The notes under the pieces: model-generated
Told to the model about the DNA's origin: nothing
What the model saw: only the letters and a program-made list of their open reading frames with translations
The model's database searches: none
NCBI GenBank assembly: GCA_002422545.1
Contig: DIWF01000017.1
Coordinates: 1 to 64,000, forward strand
Length of the DNA stretch: 64,000 nucleotides
Direction of reading: 5' to 3'
Origin: Firmicutes bacterium UBA6113
Lineage (GTDB): Bacteria > Bacillota > Clostridia > Tissierellales > Sedimentibacteraceae
Position numbers and translations under genes: made by a program
Shown: positions 24,258 to 33,214 of the stretch, piece after piece
How positions within the stretch are numbered: position 1 is the stretch's first letter
How the letters are laid out: every line of letters begins with the position of its first letter

Positions 24258-26003
24258 TTACAAATTTTTCAGCTGATTTTGAAGAAGCACACCAACTATG
24301 TCTGCAAATCTGTCAAGTGTGTTTATTTTTACAAAATTGCGGCCGTAGATTTTTTTTGCAGCCGGTACATCCTCATCAAGTCCTGTAAAGACGCATAAGA
24401 CTGAAACCCCTTCATTTATTCCTTTTTTAACTTCAATTGCCGTGTCTTCAACGCCTGTAGCTCCTGAATATTCAATCCTGGCAGGAATTATCCCTGTAGC
24501 TGGGTTTGTCTGTATATCGTTTGGCTTGCAGTCGGAAAGCACTATGAGTATTTTGTGCTCGCTGTCAGAATTCTTCATCATGTGAAGAGCCGTGCGAATT
24601 GCCAGACCGTCTCGGTTGCATCCGGCAGTATTGTAGTTGAAAATTCTGTTATTTTTGTCCATTTCCGCGTAATCGCGATACATATTTATTATGGTGAAGT
24701 TCCTGAGACTTGAATAGGAATACACTCTGGACGGAATCTGACACCTGGTGAGGCTTTCTGCAATTATGTATCCTTGCGCAGCTATGATTTCCTGTCTTTC
24801 CACCTGGGATGCTGAAGAATCAAGCAATATGTCCACAGCAATATTGCCGGGATTGTTCCTGAAATTTTTTACAAATATTTTGTTGTCATCCAGTAGGACA
24901 TTTCTCCATATTTTTTGTGCTGCAAGAGTTCCTGCCTTTGACCAGCTTGATGATGATTCAAAATGTGCAATGAGCGTATTTCTGATTTTATTTGTCAGCT
25001 TTGAAATACTTTCATAATTTCTCGCAAAATCCTGCTTGTAATATTCCATGTTTGTTTCTCTTTGCTCAAGAGCAGATCTTTTGAAGTATTCGGCATCAGC
25101 ATCATTTCCTGCTTTTTCATCAAACTCTCCTCGGGTGAAATGAAGATTGGATTTTTTGTGGTTGCCCACACACAATATATTTTCAAGCTTCTTTGTCATA
25201 GGCTCTGAAAGTGTGGAAGAGCCAAAATATTTCTGAATAAATCGCCTGTCTTGATTTATTGACTTGCTTTTTGTTCTTATATCAAAAACAACTTTCTTTT
25301 GTTTTTCATCAAGTTCCTGAAAACTTAAGTCTCTTGATGTTTCAGCAGATTCATCAACTGCAATGTCCATTGCAGGAGCACTTTCAAAATTTGTTGAAAT
25401 TTCATCTGTACCTTCTTTTGTTGCTTCTGCCTTGAAACTCCTTTTTTCTTTTTTTCCTGAAAGCGTTTCATAAGTACCGGCATTGAACCTGAAATACAAT
25501 TTTATGATTTGTTTCATGCTGTCTATTATCTGCCCGGTGTCCATATGCTTGTCAAATTCAAGAGCATTTAATATTTCCAAAAGCCTTCCCGAAATTTTAA
25601 TTTCCTGTCCTAAGGCCCTCATATAATGGGCTTCCTTAACTTCCTGCAATATGTTTTTTTCGGCTGTCCTTCCGTTTTCCAAGACCTTACTTGCATAATC
25701 CCTTCGAAGTCTTTCAAGGACAGGACGCTCGTCCTTGATTTTGTCAAAAACACTGTTTTCAAGGCCTATCCACGTAAGCTCCCTGTAAAATCCATGATCA
25801 ATATCGCTTTTAAGATAATTGAAGAAACTTAAGAGTTTTGAATAGTCATAATGTTTATGAACTGCTCCTATTATAAAATTAAAATAAAGCTCTGCTCTTC
25901 CATCTTCTCCGTAAACGCCGTCTTCGTGGGTGAATGAATAGTCTCCTGACGCATTCCATATTATGTTGAGAGCCCTCTTTTTTTCATCTTTATGATTTTC
26001 CAT
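24258..26003 (-). CDS. VWA-domain protein partnered with a MoxR-type ATPase
   Basis: About 581 residues. The C-terminal third is a von Willebrand A domain with a MIDAS-like start DILLDSSASQ (D-x-S-x-S), T/G positions in NTAGCNRDG and VLSDCKPND, as in CobT/NorD-type proteins. The N-terminal two thirds are helical and charged, without recognised domains. With MoxR/NorQ-type AAA+ ATPases such proteins remodel or insert metals into target enzymes. It begins 1 nt after the stop of the ATPase gene (translational coupling); an in-frame TTG at 26033 is an alternative start. Target unknown. Confidence 0.82.
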   Translation of the reverse strand: MENHKDEKKRALNIIWNASGDYSFTHEDGVYGEDGRAELYFNFIIGAVHKHYDYSKLLSFFNYLKSDIDHGFYRELTWIGLENSVFDKIKDERPVLERLRRDYASKVLENGRTAEKNILQEVKEAHYMRALGQEIKISGRLLEILNALEFDKHMDTGQIIDSMKQIIKLYFRFNAGTYETLSGKKEKRSFKAEATKEGTDEISTNFESAPAMDIAVDESAETSRDLSFQELDEKQKKVVFDIRTKSKSINQDRRFIQKYFGSSTLSEPMTKKLENILCVGNHKKSNLHFTRGEFDEKAGNDADAEYFKRSALEQRETNMEYYKQDFARNYESISKLTNKIRNTLIAHFESSSSWSKAGTLAAQKIWRNVLLDDNKIFVKNFRNNPGNIAVDILLDSSASQVERQEIIAAQGYIIAESLTRCQIPSRVYSYSSLRNFTIINMYRDYAEMDKNNRIFNYNTAGCNRDGLAIRTALHMMKNSDSEHKILIVLSDCKPNDIQTNPATGIIPARIEYSGATGVEDTAIEVKKGINEGVSVLCVFTGLDEDVPAAKKIYGRNFVKINTLDRFADIVGVLLQNQLKNL

Positions 26004-26004
26004 A

Positions 26005-26919
26005 TTAATAATTAAAAATTTCTTCCCTTTCAAGTTTGTCAGGTAATCTGAGTCTGATTACATCTTCAACCAGTTTTCTTTCGAAATCATCAAATGATTT
26101 GTTTGTTATTCCCATCTGAAGTGATTTGTTTGCTTCAAGCCCTTTGTCCATAAGATTGATTGCTGAAATAAGCCCTCTTAAATCAACTGATTTTGTTGAA
26201 ATTTCAGAATTCTCGCTTTTCAATCTCAAATCCTTGAAAAGTCCTGCAAATTGCTCAAGATATTCTTCTTTTATGTTTGGATATTCTTTTTTAAGCATCT
26301 TCTTCAGGTTTTTCGTTGAGATGTTAGGCATGTTTATTACCATGAAACGGGAAGCAAGTGCTTCATTAAGTTCTCTTGTTCCTGCATAACCGTAATTCAT
26401 AGTTGCTATGAATCTGCCTGCATCATCAACTTTTATTTTGTCGTAGCCCGGAACGTCTATTATTCTTCTGTAGTCCAGTGTTGCGTGCAATACTGCAACA
26501 GAGTCGTTCTTTGCCATGTTTATCTCATCAAGCACCCCGAATCCACCCCATGCAGCACATTCATAGATAGGACCGCGCCTTAATACAACCTGTCCGTTTT
26601 CAAATGTGTCTGTTCCAATCAATGAAGAGGAGTCTGTGTTCACATGAAAAGAAATATCCCAACTTGGTCTTGCAAATACCGCTGCAAGATTTTCAGCAAG
26701 AACATTTTTACCTGTTGCCTTTGAACCTACAAGAAGAAGATTTTCTCCGCACAATATTGATGTTATTGCTTCTTCCCACACATCATTTCCGTAGTAGTTG
26801 TATTTTGGATTTGGAATTCTGTATTCCATTTTTGAATCCACTTTATAAAATTTTCTGAATTTATCTATTTCATTTATCAGTCTTTCACTGATTCCTTCTT
26901 TTCTTAAAAAGTCCAGCAT
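26005..26919 (-). CDS. MoxR/NorQ-family AAA+ ATPase
   Basis: A 304-residue AAA+ protein: Walker A VGSKATGKNVLAENLA (about 81), Walker B GFGVLDEINMAK (about 130), sensor region ATMNYGYAGTRELNEAL and an ASRFMVINMP arginine-finger segment. Such ATPases act with VWA partners as chaperones for maturation of enzymes or membrane complexes. GGGAG precedes the ATG. The VWA gene follows directly. Confidence 0.88.
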   Translation of the reverse strand: MLDFLRKEGISERLINEIDKFRKFYKVDSKMEYRIPNPKYNYYGNDVWEEAITSILCGENLLLVGSKATGKNVLAENLAAVFARPSWDISFHVNTDSSSLIGTDTFENGQVVLRRGPIYECAAWGGFGVLDEINMAKNDSVAVLHATLDYRRIIDVPGYDKIKVDDAGRFIATMNYGYAGTRELNEALASRFMVINMPNISTKNLKKMLKKEYPNIKEEYLEQFAGLFKDLRLKSENSEISTKSVDLRGLISAINLMDKGLEANKSLQMGITNKSFDDFERKLVEDVIRLRLPDKLEREEIFNY

Positions 26920-26964
26920 TATTGTCTCCCAAATTTAGATAAAATTTTAATTAATCTAGTATAA

Positions 26965-28323
26965 TTAGAATAACATGTCCATGGCCTGTCTCACGTTGTT
27001 AACAGGAACTATTTCAATGTTTTTCAAATCCTTTGTTGCATTTAAGTTAGCTTCAGCAATTACAGCCCTTTTAAATCCCATTTTCTGAGCTTCAATAATT
27101 CGTTTTTCTACAGAATTGACTCCCCTTATTTCACCTGTCAGACCTACCTCGCCTAAGAGAATTGTTTTGAAATCTATTGGAATTTCCTTGAAGCTTGATG
27201 CAAGGGCGCAAAGAATTGCCAGGTCGGCAGCAGGTTCCTTAAGCTGCAGTCCTCCCGTGACGTTCAAGAATGTATCTGAACTCTGAAGAGCAAGTCCGGC
27301 TTTCTTTTCAAGAACTGCAAGAAGCATTGCTGCCCTGTTGTTGTCAATTCCCGTTGTTATTCGTTTTGAAAAACCGGCAGGAGAATATGTGACGAGAGCC
27401 TGTATTTCAATTAAAACAGGTCTTGTTCCTTCCATTGCTGCAGTTACCACAGTTCCATAGGCATCAACCGGCCTTCCCCTCAGGAAAACTTCTGAAGGAT
27501 TTTCAACTTCAACAAGTCCTTGTTCACGCATTTCAAAAATGCCTATTTCATTGGTTGAACCAAAACGGTTTTTAACAGACCTCAATATTCTGTAGGAAAA
27601 ATGTCTTTCTCCTTCAAAATAAAGAACCGTGTCAACCATGTGCTCCAGAACCCTCGGTCCTGCTATGGCACCTGACTTTGTAACATGTCCCACTATGAAT
27701 GACGCCATGTCTCTCACTTTAGTCATGCGCATAACAATGGCTGTAACTTCTCTGACCTGGCTGACACTTCCAGGTGCCGACACCACTTCAGGCGAATAAA
27801 TTGTCTGTATTGAATCAAGAATCAAGAGGTCGGGTTCTTCCTTCTCTACAAATTCTTTTATGATATCTATGTTTGTTTCAGAAAGTATGTAAAGCTCGCC
27901 TTCACCAAGTCCAAGCCTGTCTGCTCTTAATTTAATCTGTTCACCTGATTCTTCACCGGAAACATAAAGAACCTTTAAGTTCTTTTTTGACACATGATCA
28001 GCAACCTGCAAAAGAAGTGTTGACTTTCCTATTCCCGGATCTCCACCCACAAGAACAAGCGAACTTTTGATTATACCGCCTCCGAGAACCCTGTCCATCT
28101 CCTTGCTGCCTGTTGAAATTCTGTCTTTTTTGGAAGATGTTATATTTTGAATTTTTTCTATTTTGCCTTTGCTTATGCCCCTTTGACTTTTGGTATCAGA
28201 GGCCTTTGATTCTATTTCTTCAACAAGAGTGTTCCATTCTCCGCAGGAAGGACATTTTCCAAACCACTTTGCTGTTTCATATCCGCATTCCTGACAAACA
28301 AACTTTGTCTTAATCTTTGCCAT
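26965..28323 (-). CDS. radA: DNA repair protein RadA
   Basis: A 452-residue branch-migration ATPase acting with RecA in recombination. It has the N-terminal C4 zinc finger (CQECGYETAKWFGKCPSCGEW), Walker A GGDPGIGKSTLL (about 95), the RadA KNRFGSTNEIG motif (about 250), and a C-terminal Lon-protease-like domain. Start 28323 is chosen because GAGGTG lies 4 nt upstream; a 4-codon extension contains this site. Confidence 0.95.
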   Translation of the reverse strand: MAKIKTKFVCQECGYETAKWFGKCPSCGEWNTLVEEIESKASDTKSQRGISKGKIEKIQNITSSKKDRISTGSKEMDRVLGGGIIKSSLVLVGGDPGIGKSTLLLQVADHVSKKNLKVLYVSGEESGEQIKLRADRLGLGEGELYILSETNIDIIKEFVEKEEPDLLILDSIQTIYSPEVVSAPGSVSQVREVTAIVMRMTKVRDMASFIVGHVTKSGAIAGPRVLEHMVDTVLYFEGERHFSYRILRSVKNRFGSTNEIGIFEMREQGLVEVENPSEVFLRGRPVDAYGTVVTAAMEGTRPVLIEIQALVTYSPAGFSKRITTGIDNNRAAMLLAVLEKKAGLALQSSDTFLNVTGGLQLKEPAADLAILCALASSFKEIPIDFKTILLGEVGLTGEIRGVNSVEKRIIEAQKMGFKRAVIAEANLNATKDLKNIEIVPVNNVRQAMDMLF

Positions 28324-28442
28324 AATACACCTCATTCATTTATCAATTACAACTATATATAAATTGTAGTTTAATGTCAATATATAATGGCACTAAGTTA
28401 AGCCGCTTATATCTCTTGAATTTCCTCCAAAAGAACAAACAA

Positions 28443-28462
28443 AAAGTTTAGCCATTTTAAAC
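28443..28462. promoter_or_regulatory. Distal operator-like repeat upstream of the cupin-XRE regulator
   Basis: AAAGTTTAGCCATTTTAAAC is repeated 120 nt further on at 28563-28582 with only two differing central bases. The GTTTA..TAAAC ends form a dyad. It lies between radA and the regulator gene and may be bound by that regulator. Confidence 0.55.
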
Positions 28463-28521
28463 ATTTAATGTTCTATAATCACCAAAATCTTTGGATTCAC
28501 CCTAATTTTACCATTTATGTA

Positions 28522-28550
28522 TTGACATTACAATTCACGACATGTATAAT
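28522..28550 (+). promoter_or_regulatory. Sigma-70-type promoter of the regulator-potABCD unit
   Basis: TTGACA (28522-28527), a 17-nt spacer, and TATAAT (28545-28550): both hexamers match the consensus exactly. Transcription should begin near 28557. Confidence 0.88.
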
Positions 28551-28562
28551 TATAACTGCTTC

Positions 28563-28582
28563 AAAGTTTAGTAATTTTAAAC
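28563..28582. promoter_or_regulatory. Proximal operator overlapping the transcription start
   Basis: AAAGTTTAGTAATTTTAAAC is the second copy of the repeat at 28443. It lies just after the predicted start site and before the ribosome site of the regulator gene, where binding would block transcription. Confidence 0.6.
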
Positions 28583-28602
28583 TTAACTCATGAGAGGTAT
28601 TT

Positions 28603-29139
28603 ATGAACATAGGAGAAAACTTAAAAAGAATGAGGGTTGCCAATTCTCTCACTCAGCAGGAGCTGGCAGACAGGTGTGAACTTACAAAGGGATATATTTC
28701 GCAGCTTGAAAGAGATCTGACATCTCCATCCATAGCCACATTAACAGACATTTTGGAATGTCTGGGTACAGACCTGGCAAGCTTTTTCAATGAAGCTGTT
28801 GACAGCAAAATAGTATTTAAAGAAGAAGATGTGTTTGTGAAGGAAGCAGATGACAATTACATAATAAACTGGGTGGTTCCAAACGCACAAAAAAATGCAA
28901 TGGAGCCTATAATGGTGGAGCTTAAGAGCTATGCCAAGACTAAACTTCACGTTCCCCACGAAGGTGAGGAGTTTGGTTACATCCTGTCCGGAACCGTAAT
29001 GCTCAATTACGGCAGCCAGGTGTACAAGGTTAAAAAAGGAGAATCATTTTATTTCAAATCAAATAAAAATCACTATATAGAAAATGCGAGTAAAAACCCT
29101 GCCCGTGTTGTATGGGTCTGCACTCCGCCAAGTTTCTAG
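28603..29139 (+). CDS. XRE-family regulator with cupin sensor domain
   Basis: A 178-residue PuuR-like regulator. N-terminal helix-turn-helix (residues 3-58: NLKRMRVANSLTQQELADRCELTKGYISQLERD) and a C-terminal cupin (about 105-175: VPHEGEEFGYILSGTVMLNYG, then ENASKNPARVVWV). It is followed 12 nt later by potABCD, so it probably controls polyamine uptake with the polyamine or a derivative as effector. Two operator-like repeats flank a consensus promoter upstream, pointing to autoregulation. Confidence 0.9.
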   Translation: MNIGENLKRMRVANSLTQQELADRCELTKGYISQLERDLTSPSIATLTDILECLGTDLASFFNEAVDSKIVFKEEDVFVKEADDNYIINWVVPNAQKNAMEPIMVELKSYAKTKLHVPHEGEEFGYILSGTVMLNYGSQVYKVKKGESFYFKSNKNHYIENASKNPARVVWVCTPPSF

Positions 29140-29151
29140 CAGGAGAATCAA

Positions 29152-30192
29152 ATGGACAATGCAATTATCGAATTGAATAATATAACTAAAAAATTTGACG
29201 GTGAAATAGTTCTTGATGACATTACCCTGTCAGTTAAAAAAAATGAATTTGTAACATTGCTGGGCCCAAGCGGCTGCGGCAAAACAACAACCCTTAGGAT
29301 TATCGGAGGATTTGAAACTCCGGATGAAGGGGATGTTTTTTTTGACGGCCATCTTATAAACGATGTTCCTCCTTTTAAAAGGCAGCTGAACACCGTGTTT
29401 CAAAAATATTCTCTGTTTCCGCACATGAATGTTTTTGAAAACATAGCATTTGGGCTGAGAATAAAAAAAATGGATGAACGTCTCATAACAAGTAAAGTGG
29501 AAAAAATGCTTGAACTTTTCAATTTGAAAAATTACGGAAAACGAAGGATAGATCAGTTAAGCGGAGGACAGCAGCAAAGAATTGCCATAGCCAGAGCCCT
29601 GGTTAACGAGCCAAAAGTCTTGCTACTTGATGAACCTCTTGGTGCCCTTGACCTGAAACTAAGAAAAGAAATGCAGCAGGAACTTAAGGCAATGCAGAAA
29701 CAAATAGGAATAACGTTCATATATGTTACCCACGACCAGGAAGAAGCCCTCACCATGTCAGACACAATTGTTGTCATGAATGATGGTATAATTCAGCAGA
29801 TGGGTTCTCCCATAGATATTTACAACGAGCCTCAAAATGCATTTGTAGCGGACTTCATTGGAGAAAGCAACATTCTAGACGGCATAATGCACGATGATTA
29901 CTTGGTTGAGTTTCTGGGTGAAAAGTTTGAATGTCTGGACAAGGGCTTCGGTAAGGGCGAAGAAGTTGATGTTGTAATAAGGCCTGAAGATCTGGAAATA
30001 ACTCCTCCAGGCGAAGGAAGGCTCGAAGGAATTGTAAAATCCGTTACATTCAAGGGAGTACACTATGAAATGAGAATTGTTGTGTTAGACTATGAATTTC
30101 TGGTTCACTCAACAGACAAGGCACCAACCGGTTCATCAGTAGGACTCACTCTCACACCTGATGACATTCACATAATGGAAAAGGGGGAATAG
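29152..30192 (+). CDS. potA: Spermidine/putrescine ABC transporter ATPase
   Basis: A 346-residue ATP-binding subunit. Walker A LGPSGCGKTTTLR (about 38), Q-loop NTVFQKYSLFPHM, signature LSGGQQQRIAIARAL (about 136), Walker B LLLDEPLGALD, H-loop THDQEEAL, and a C-terminal TOBE domain with the VVIRPEDLEI motif (about 275). First transport gene of the pot operon; potB starts 2 nt downstream. Confidence 0.95.
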   Translation: MDNAIIELNNITKKFDGEIVLDDITLSVKKNEFVTLLGPSGCGKTTTLRIIGGFETPDEGDVFFDGHLINDVPPFKRQLNTVFQKYSLFPHMNVFENIAFGLRIKKMDERLITSKVEKMLELFNLKNYGKRRIDQLSGGQQQRIAIARALVNEPKVLLLDEPLGALDLKLRKEMQQELKAMQKQIGITFIYVTHDQEEALTMSDTIVVMNDGIIQQMGSPIDIYNEPQNAFVADFIGESNILDGIMHDDYLVEFLGEKFECLDKGFGKGEEVDVVIRPEDLEITPPGEGRLEGIVKSVTFKGVHYEMRIVVLDYEFLVHSTDKAPTGSSVGLTLTPDDIHIMEKGE

Positions 30193-30194
30193 AT

Positions 30195-31034
30195 TTGAAG
30201 GACAGAACAAAATATTTTGCCTATCCATACCTTGTATGGATTGTTATATTCATTGTCTTTCCATCCTTTCTGGTTCTTTTGTACAGCCTTACAACAGATT
30301 CGGGAGGGCTTACAAACATCAATTTTACAATGTCAAACTTTATCAAGTTTTTCAACCATCTGTACATGAACATATTGTGGGATTCCATATTTCTTGCAGC
30401 CATATGCACCATCATCTGCCTTTTGCTGGGGTATCCTGCAGCATACATAATTTCAAAATCAAATTTATCAAGACGAAACACCTTGTTGTTCCTATGCATA
30501 CTTCCAATGTGGATGAACATGCTTTTAAGAACATACGCGTGGATGACTATTCTCGGAAACAATGGAATACTTAACAATTTGTTTGAATTTTTAGGGTTCC
30601 CTAAAATAAACATGCTCTACACAAGAGGTGCAACCGTAATGGGAATGGTATACAACTTTCTTCCGTTCATGATACTGCCCATATTTACAGCACTGAGCAA
30701 GATGGATACAGGCCTTATTGAAGCAGCCGATGACTTGGGAGCAACAAAGTACATTGTTTTCAGAAAGATTATTCTCCCCCTCAGCATGCCCGGAGTAATA
30801 TCAGGAATAATAATGGTTTTCATGCCTGCTGTAAGCACATTTATCATACCGCAACTCCTGGGCGGTAATAAAAGCATGATGATTGGAAATCTTGTTGAAA
30901 AAATGTTCATATTAAACGGTGACTGGAATTTCGGCTCAGCAATTTCAATAATAATGATGATAATAATTTTGATTTCAATGTCCATCATGAACAAGTTTGA
31001 CGTGGATAAGGAAGGAGGAGCAAGGCTGTGGTAA
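30195..31034 (+). CDS. potB: Spermidine/putrescine ABC transporter permease
   Basis: A 279-residue permease with about six membrane segments and the coupling EAA loop EAADDLGATKYIVFRKIILPLSMPG-type region (about 175-200). The start is TTG with AAGGGGG upstream. It overlaps potC by 7 nt. Confidence 0.92.
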   Translation: MKDRTKYFAYPYLVWIVIFIVFPSFLVLLYSLTTDSGGLTNINFTMSNFIKFFNHLYMNILWDSIFLAAICTIICLLLGYPAAYIISKSNLSRRNTLLFLCILPMWMNMLLRTYAWMTILGNNGILNNLFEFLGFPKINMLYTRGATVMGMVYNFLPFMILPIFTALSKMDTGLIEAADDLGATKYIVFRKIILPLSMPGVISGIIMVFMPAVSTFIIPQLLGGNKSMMIGNLVEKMFILNGDWNFGSAISIIMMIIILISMSIMNKFDVDKEGGARLW

Positions 31035-31825
31035 AAAAACATTTGTCAAGGATTTACATGGGGATGATTTTCATATTTCTTTATGCTCCCATAGCAGTTC
31101 TTGCCGTATTTTCCTTCAATGAATCAAAATCCAGAGGAAACTGGACAGGTTTTTCCCTCAAGTGGTATGTTGAACTTTTTCAGGACGGGGACATACGCTC
31201 AGCATTTTATTACACCATATCAATTGCCTTAATTTCAGCAATAGTATCCACTATACTGGGTACAATTGCAGCCATAGGCATCAACAGCATGAAGGGAAAG
31301 ATGAAATCAATCATGCTCAATGTGAACTACCTGCCGGTTGTAAACCCGGACATTGTGACAGGCATATCCCTGATGATACTTTATATATCATTCAACATTG
31401 ATTTCGGATTTAAAACAATGCTCATATCACACATAGTGTTCAACACTCCATACGTGATATTGTCCATACTTCCAAAATTGAAGCAAATGGACGTTAATAT
31501 GACCGAAGCAGCCATGGACCTAGGCGCCACCCCCATGTATGCTTTAAGAAAAGTAATAATACCTGAAATAAAGCCTGGAATAGTAACAGGATTTTTGATG
31601 GCATTCACTCTTTCAATAGATGATTTCATCATCAGCTACTTTACAAAAGGCGAGGGTGTAACAAATCTCTCCATAGTCATTTATTCAATGGCACGAAGAG
31701 GAGTTCGTCCTACAATCAACGCGCTATCAACAATAATGCTCACTGTGGTGTTATTGTTAATGATACTTATTAACAAAAGGTCAAGCGGAGCTGAAAAAGC
31801 TACTAATAAAAGAAAAGAGGCATAA
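31028..31825 (+). CDS. potC: Spermidine/putrescine ABC transporter permease
   Basis: A 265-residue second permease with six membrane segments and an EAAMDLGATPMYALRKVIIPEI coupling loop (about 157-180). It starts at GTG inside the end of potB, with AAGGAGG about 10 nt upstream. potD starts at the next nucleotide but one. Confidence 0.92.
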   Translation: MVKKHLSRIYMGMIFIFLYAPIAVLAVFSFNESKSRGNWTGFSLKWYVELFQDGDIRSAFYYTISIALISAIVSTILGTIAAIGINSMKGKMKSIMLNVNYLPVVNPDIVTGISLMILYISFNIDFGFKTMLISHIVFNTPYVILSILPKLKQMDVNMTEAAMDLGATPMYALRKVIIPEIKPGIVTGFLMAFTLSIDDFIISYFTKGEGVTNLSIVIYSMARRGVRPTINALSTIMLTVVLLLMILINKRSSGAEKATNKRKEA

Positions 31826-31826
31826 A

Positions 31827-32867
31827 ATGAAAAAAAAATCACTACTTATTGTATCAATTACTGCATTGATCCTTGCTGCAGGATGCAGCAGCAAAACAGA
31901 AGAAAAAGAAGTTCTGAATGTTTTAAACTACGACATTTACATCGACAAGACGCTGATTTCAGAATATGAAGAAGAAAACAATGTTACAATAAAATATGAC
32001 ACATATTCAACACCTGAAGAAATGTACATAAAGGCTAAAGCCGGTGCTTCCGATTACGACCTTATAATCTCAAGCGAGTACATGATAGAGCGCATGATCA
32101 GCGAAGGAATGGTAAACAAACTGAACTTTGACAACATTCCAAACTACCAGTTTATAGATGAAGAATTCAAGAATCAGCCATACGATCCTAACAACGAATA
32201 TGCTGTTCCTTATTTCTGGGGAACATTGGGAATTCTTTATAACAAGACAACCGTTGATGCGTCTTCAGACAGCTGGTCAATGCTTTGGAATGAGAAGTAT
32301 TCACAAAGAATCATAATGATGGATTCCCAGAGAGATGCTTTTGCTGCAGCTCTTAAGCTTTTGGGATATTCTCTTAACACAGTTGATGAAAAAGAACTTG
32401 ATGAAGCAAAAGAGCTTCTCATCCAGCAAAGACCTCTTGTTATGGCATACATAACAGACGGTGCTCCAGACATAATGATAAACGAAGAAGCAGACATGGC
32501 TCTTGTTTGGTCAGGAGAAGCAGTATCTGCAATGTCGGAAAATGAAAACCTGGACTTTGTTATTCCTAAGGAAGGAAGCAACATCTGGATTGATGCCATG
32601 TTTATTCCTTCAACAACCAAAAATCAGCCCCTTGCTGAAGAATTCATAAATTTCCTCTGCTCCAAGGAAGCAACATTAAGAAACATTGACGAGGTTTGGT
32701 ATTCAACAGTGCACACTGAGGCAATCAAGGAAGTAGATGAAGAGCTTTTAAACAACTCTGCCTTCAACATTCCATCAGAAGACATCAATAAAATGGAAAT
32801 GTTCCGCGATCCTAAAGAATTCATAGACCTTTACACTTCAAGATGGACAGAAATAATGGCAGAATAA
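31827..32867 (+). CDS. potD: Spermidine/putrescine-binding lipoprotein
   Basis: A 346-residue periplasmic-type binding protein anchored as a lipoprotein: signal peptide with lipobox LAAGC (Cys at about 20). The fold shows the PotD features LNVLNYDIYIDKTLISEYEEE, YDLIISSEYMIERMI, VPYFWGTLGILYNK and WSGEA. It captures the polyamine for PotBC. Last gene before a strong terminator. Confidence 0.94.
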   Translation: MKKKSLLIVSITALILAAGCSSKTEEKEVLNVLNYDIYIDKTLISEYEEENNVTIKYDTYSTPEEMYIKAKAGASDYDLIISSEYMIERMISEGMVNKLNFDNIPNYQFIDEEFKNQPYDPNNEYAVPYFWGTLGILYNKTTVDASSDSWSMLWNEKYSQRIIMMDSQRDAFAAALKLLGYSLNTVDEKELDEAKELLIQQRPLVMAYITDGAPDIMINEEADMALVWSGEAVSAMSENENLDFVIPKEGSNIWIDAMFIPSTTKNQPLAEEFINFLCSKEATLRNIDEVWYSTVHTEAIKEVDEELLNNSAFNIPSEDINKMEMFRDPKEFIDLYTSRWTEIMAE

Positions 32868-32880
32868 TCAAAAAATCACA

Positions 32881-32905
32881 AATGAGCGCTTTCGCGCTCA
32901 TTTTT
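32881..32905. terminator. Terminator after potD
   Basis: AATGAGCGC (32881-32889), TTTC loop, GCGCTCATT (32894-32902) and a T-run on the plus strand. The other strand also has a T-rich tail, so it may stop the convergent 31-codon gene as well. Confidence 0.9.
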
Positions 32906-32915
32906 ATACTTACAA

Positions 32916-33011
32916 TTATTCGTTGTCAGTTTGTGCTTCTTTTAAGTTCACCAAATGAACTGTAGTTGATACTGTTATTATTATCAAAGTTGCTAAAACT
33001 AAGAATGACAT
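32916..33011 (-). CDS. Small single-span membrane protein (31 aa)
   Basis: A short gene with a strong ribosome site (AAAGGAGGAATACAT before ATG). The product starts MSFLVLATLIIITVSTT, one hydrophobic segment of about 17 residues, followed by a polar tail ending QTDNE. No family recognised. It lies between the pot terminator and a palindromic repeat, downstream of the YtxC-like sporulation gene. The start signal and clean stop support expression; function unknown. Confidence 0.6.
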   Translation of the reverse strand: MSFLVLATLIIITVSTTVHLVNLKEAQTDNE

Positions 33012-33118
33012 ATGTATTCCTCCTTTATCCCCTATATATTCCCTGCTACCATAATATTACATGAACCTTGTAGTTTTCTTAAATCATTATTAATGTGTTT
33101 GCACAATTGGCAACCCCG

Positions 33119-33187
33119 ATTGTCATCCTGAGCATCAGCATATCTCTACGAATTATGAGATTTATAAAAAGCAGTCAGAATGACAAT
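33119..33187. repeat. Palindromic repeat with ATTGTCATYCTGA ends
   Basis: ATTGTCATCCTGA (33119-33131) and TCAGAATGACAAT (33175-33187) are inverted copies with one mismatch, 69 bp in total. The TGTCATCCTGAGC end is typical of interspersed repeats in Firmicute genomes. The region 32868-33214 otherwise holds the pot terminator and the 31-codon gene. Confidence 0.6.
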
Positions 33188-33214
33188 GTCGAAGCGCTTT
33201 GTCATCAATCTAAT

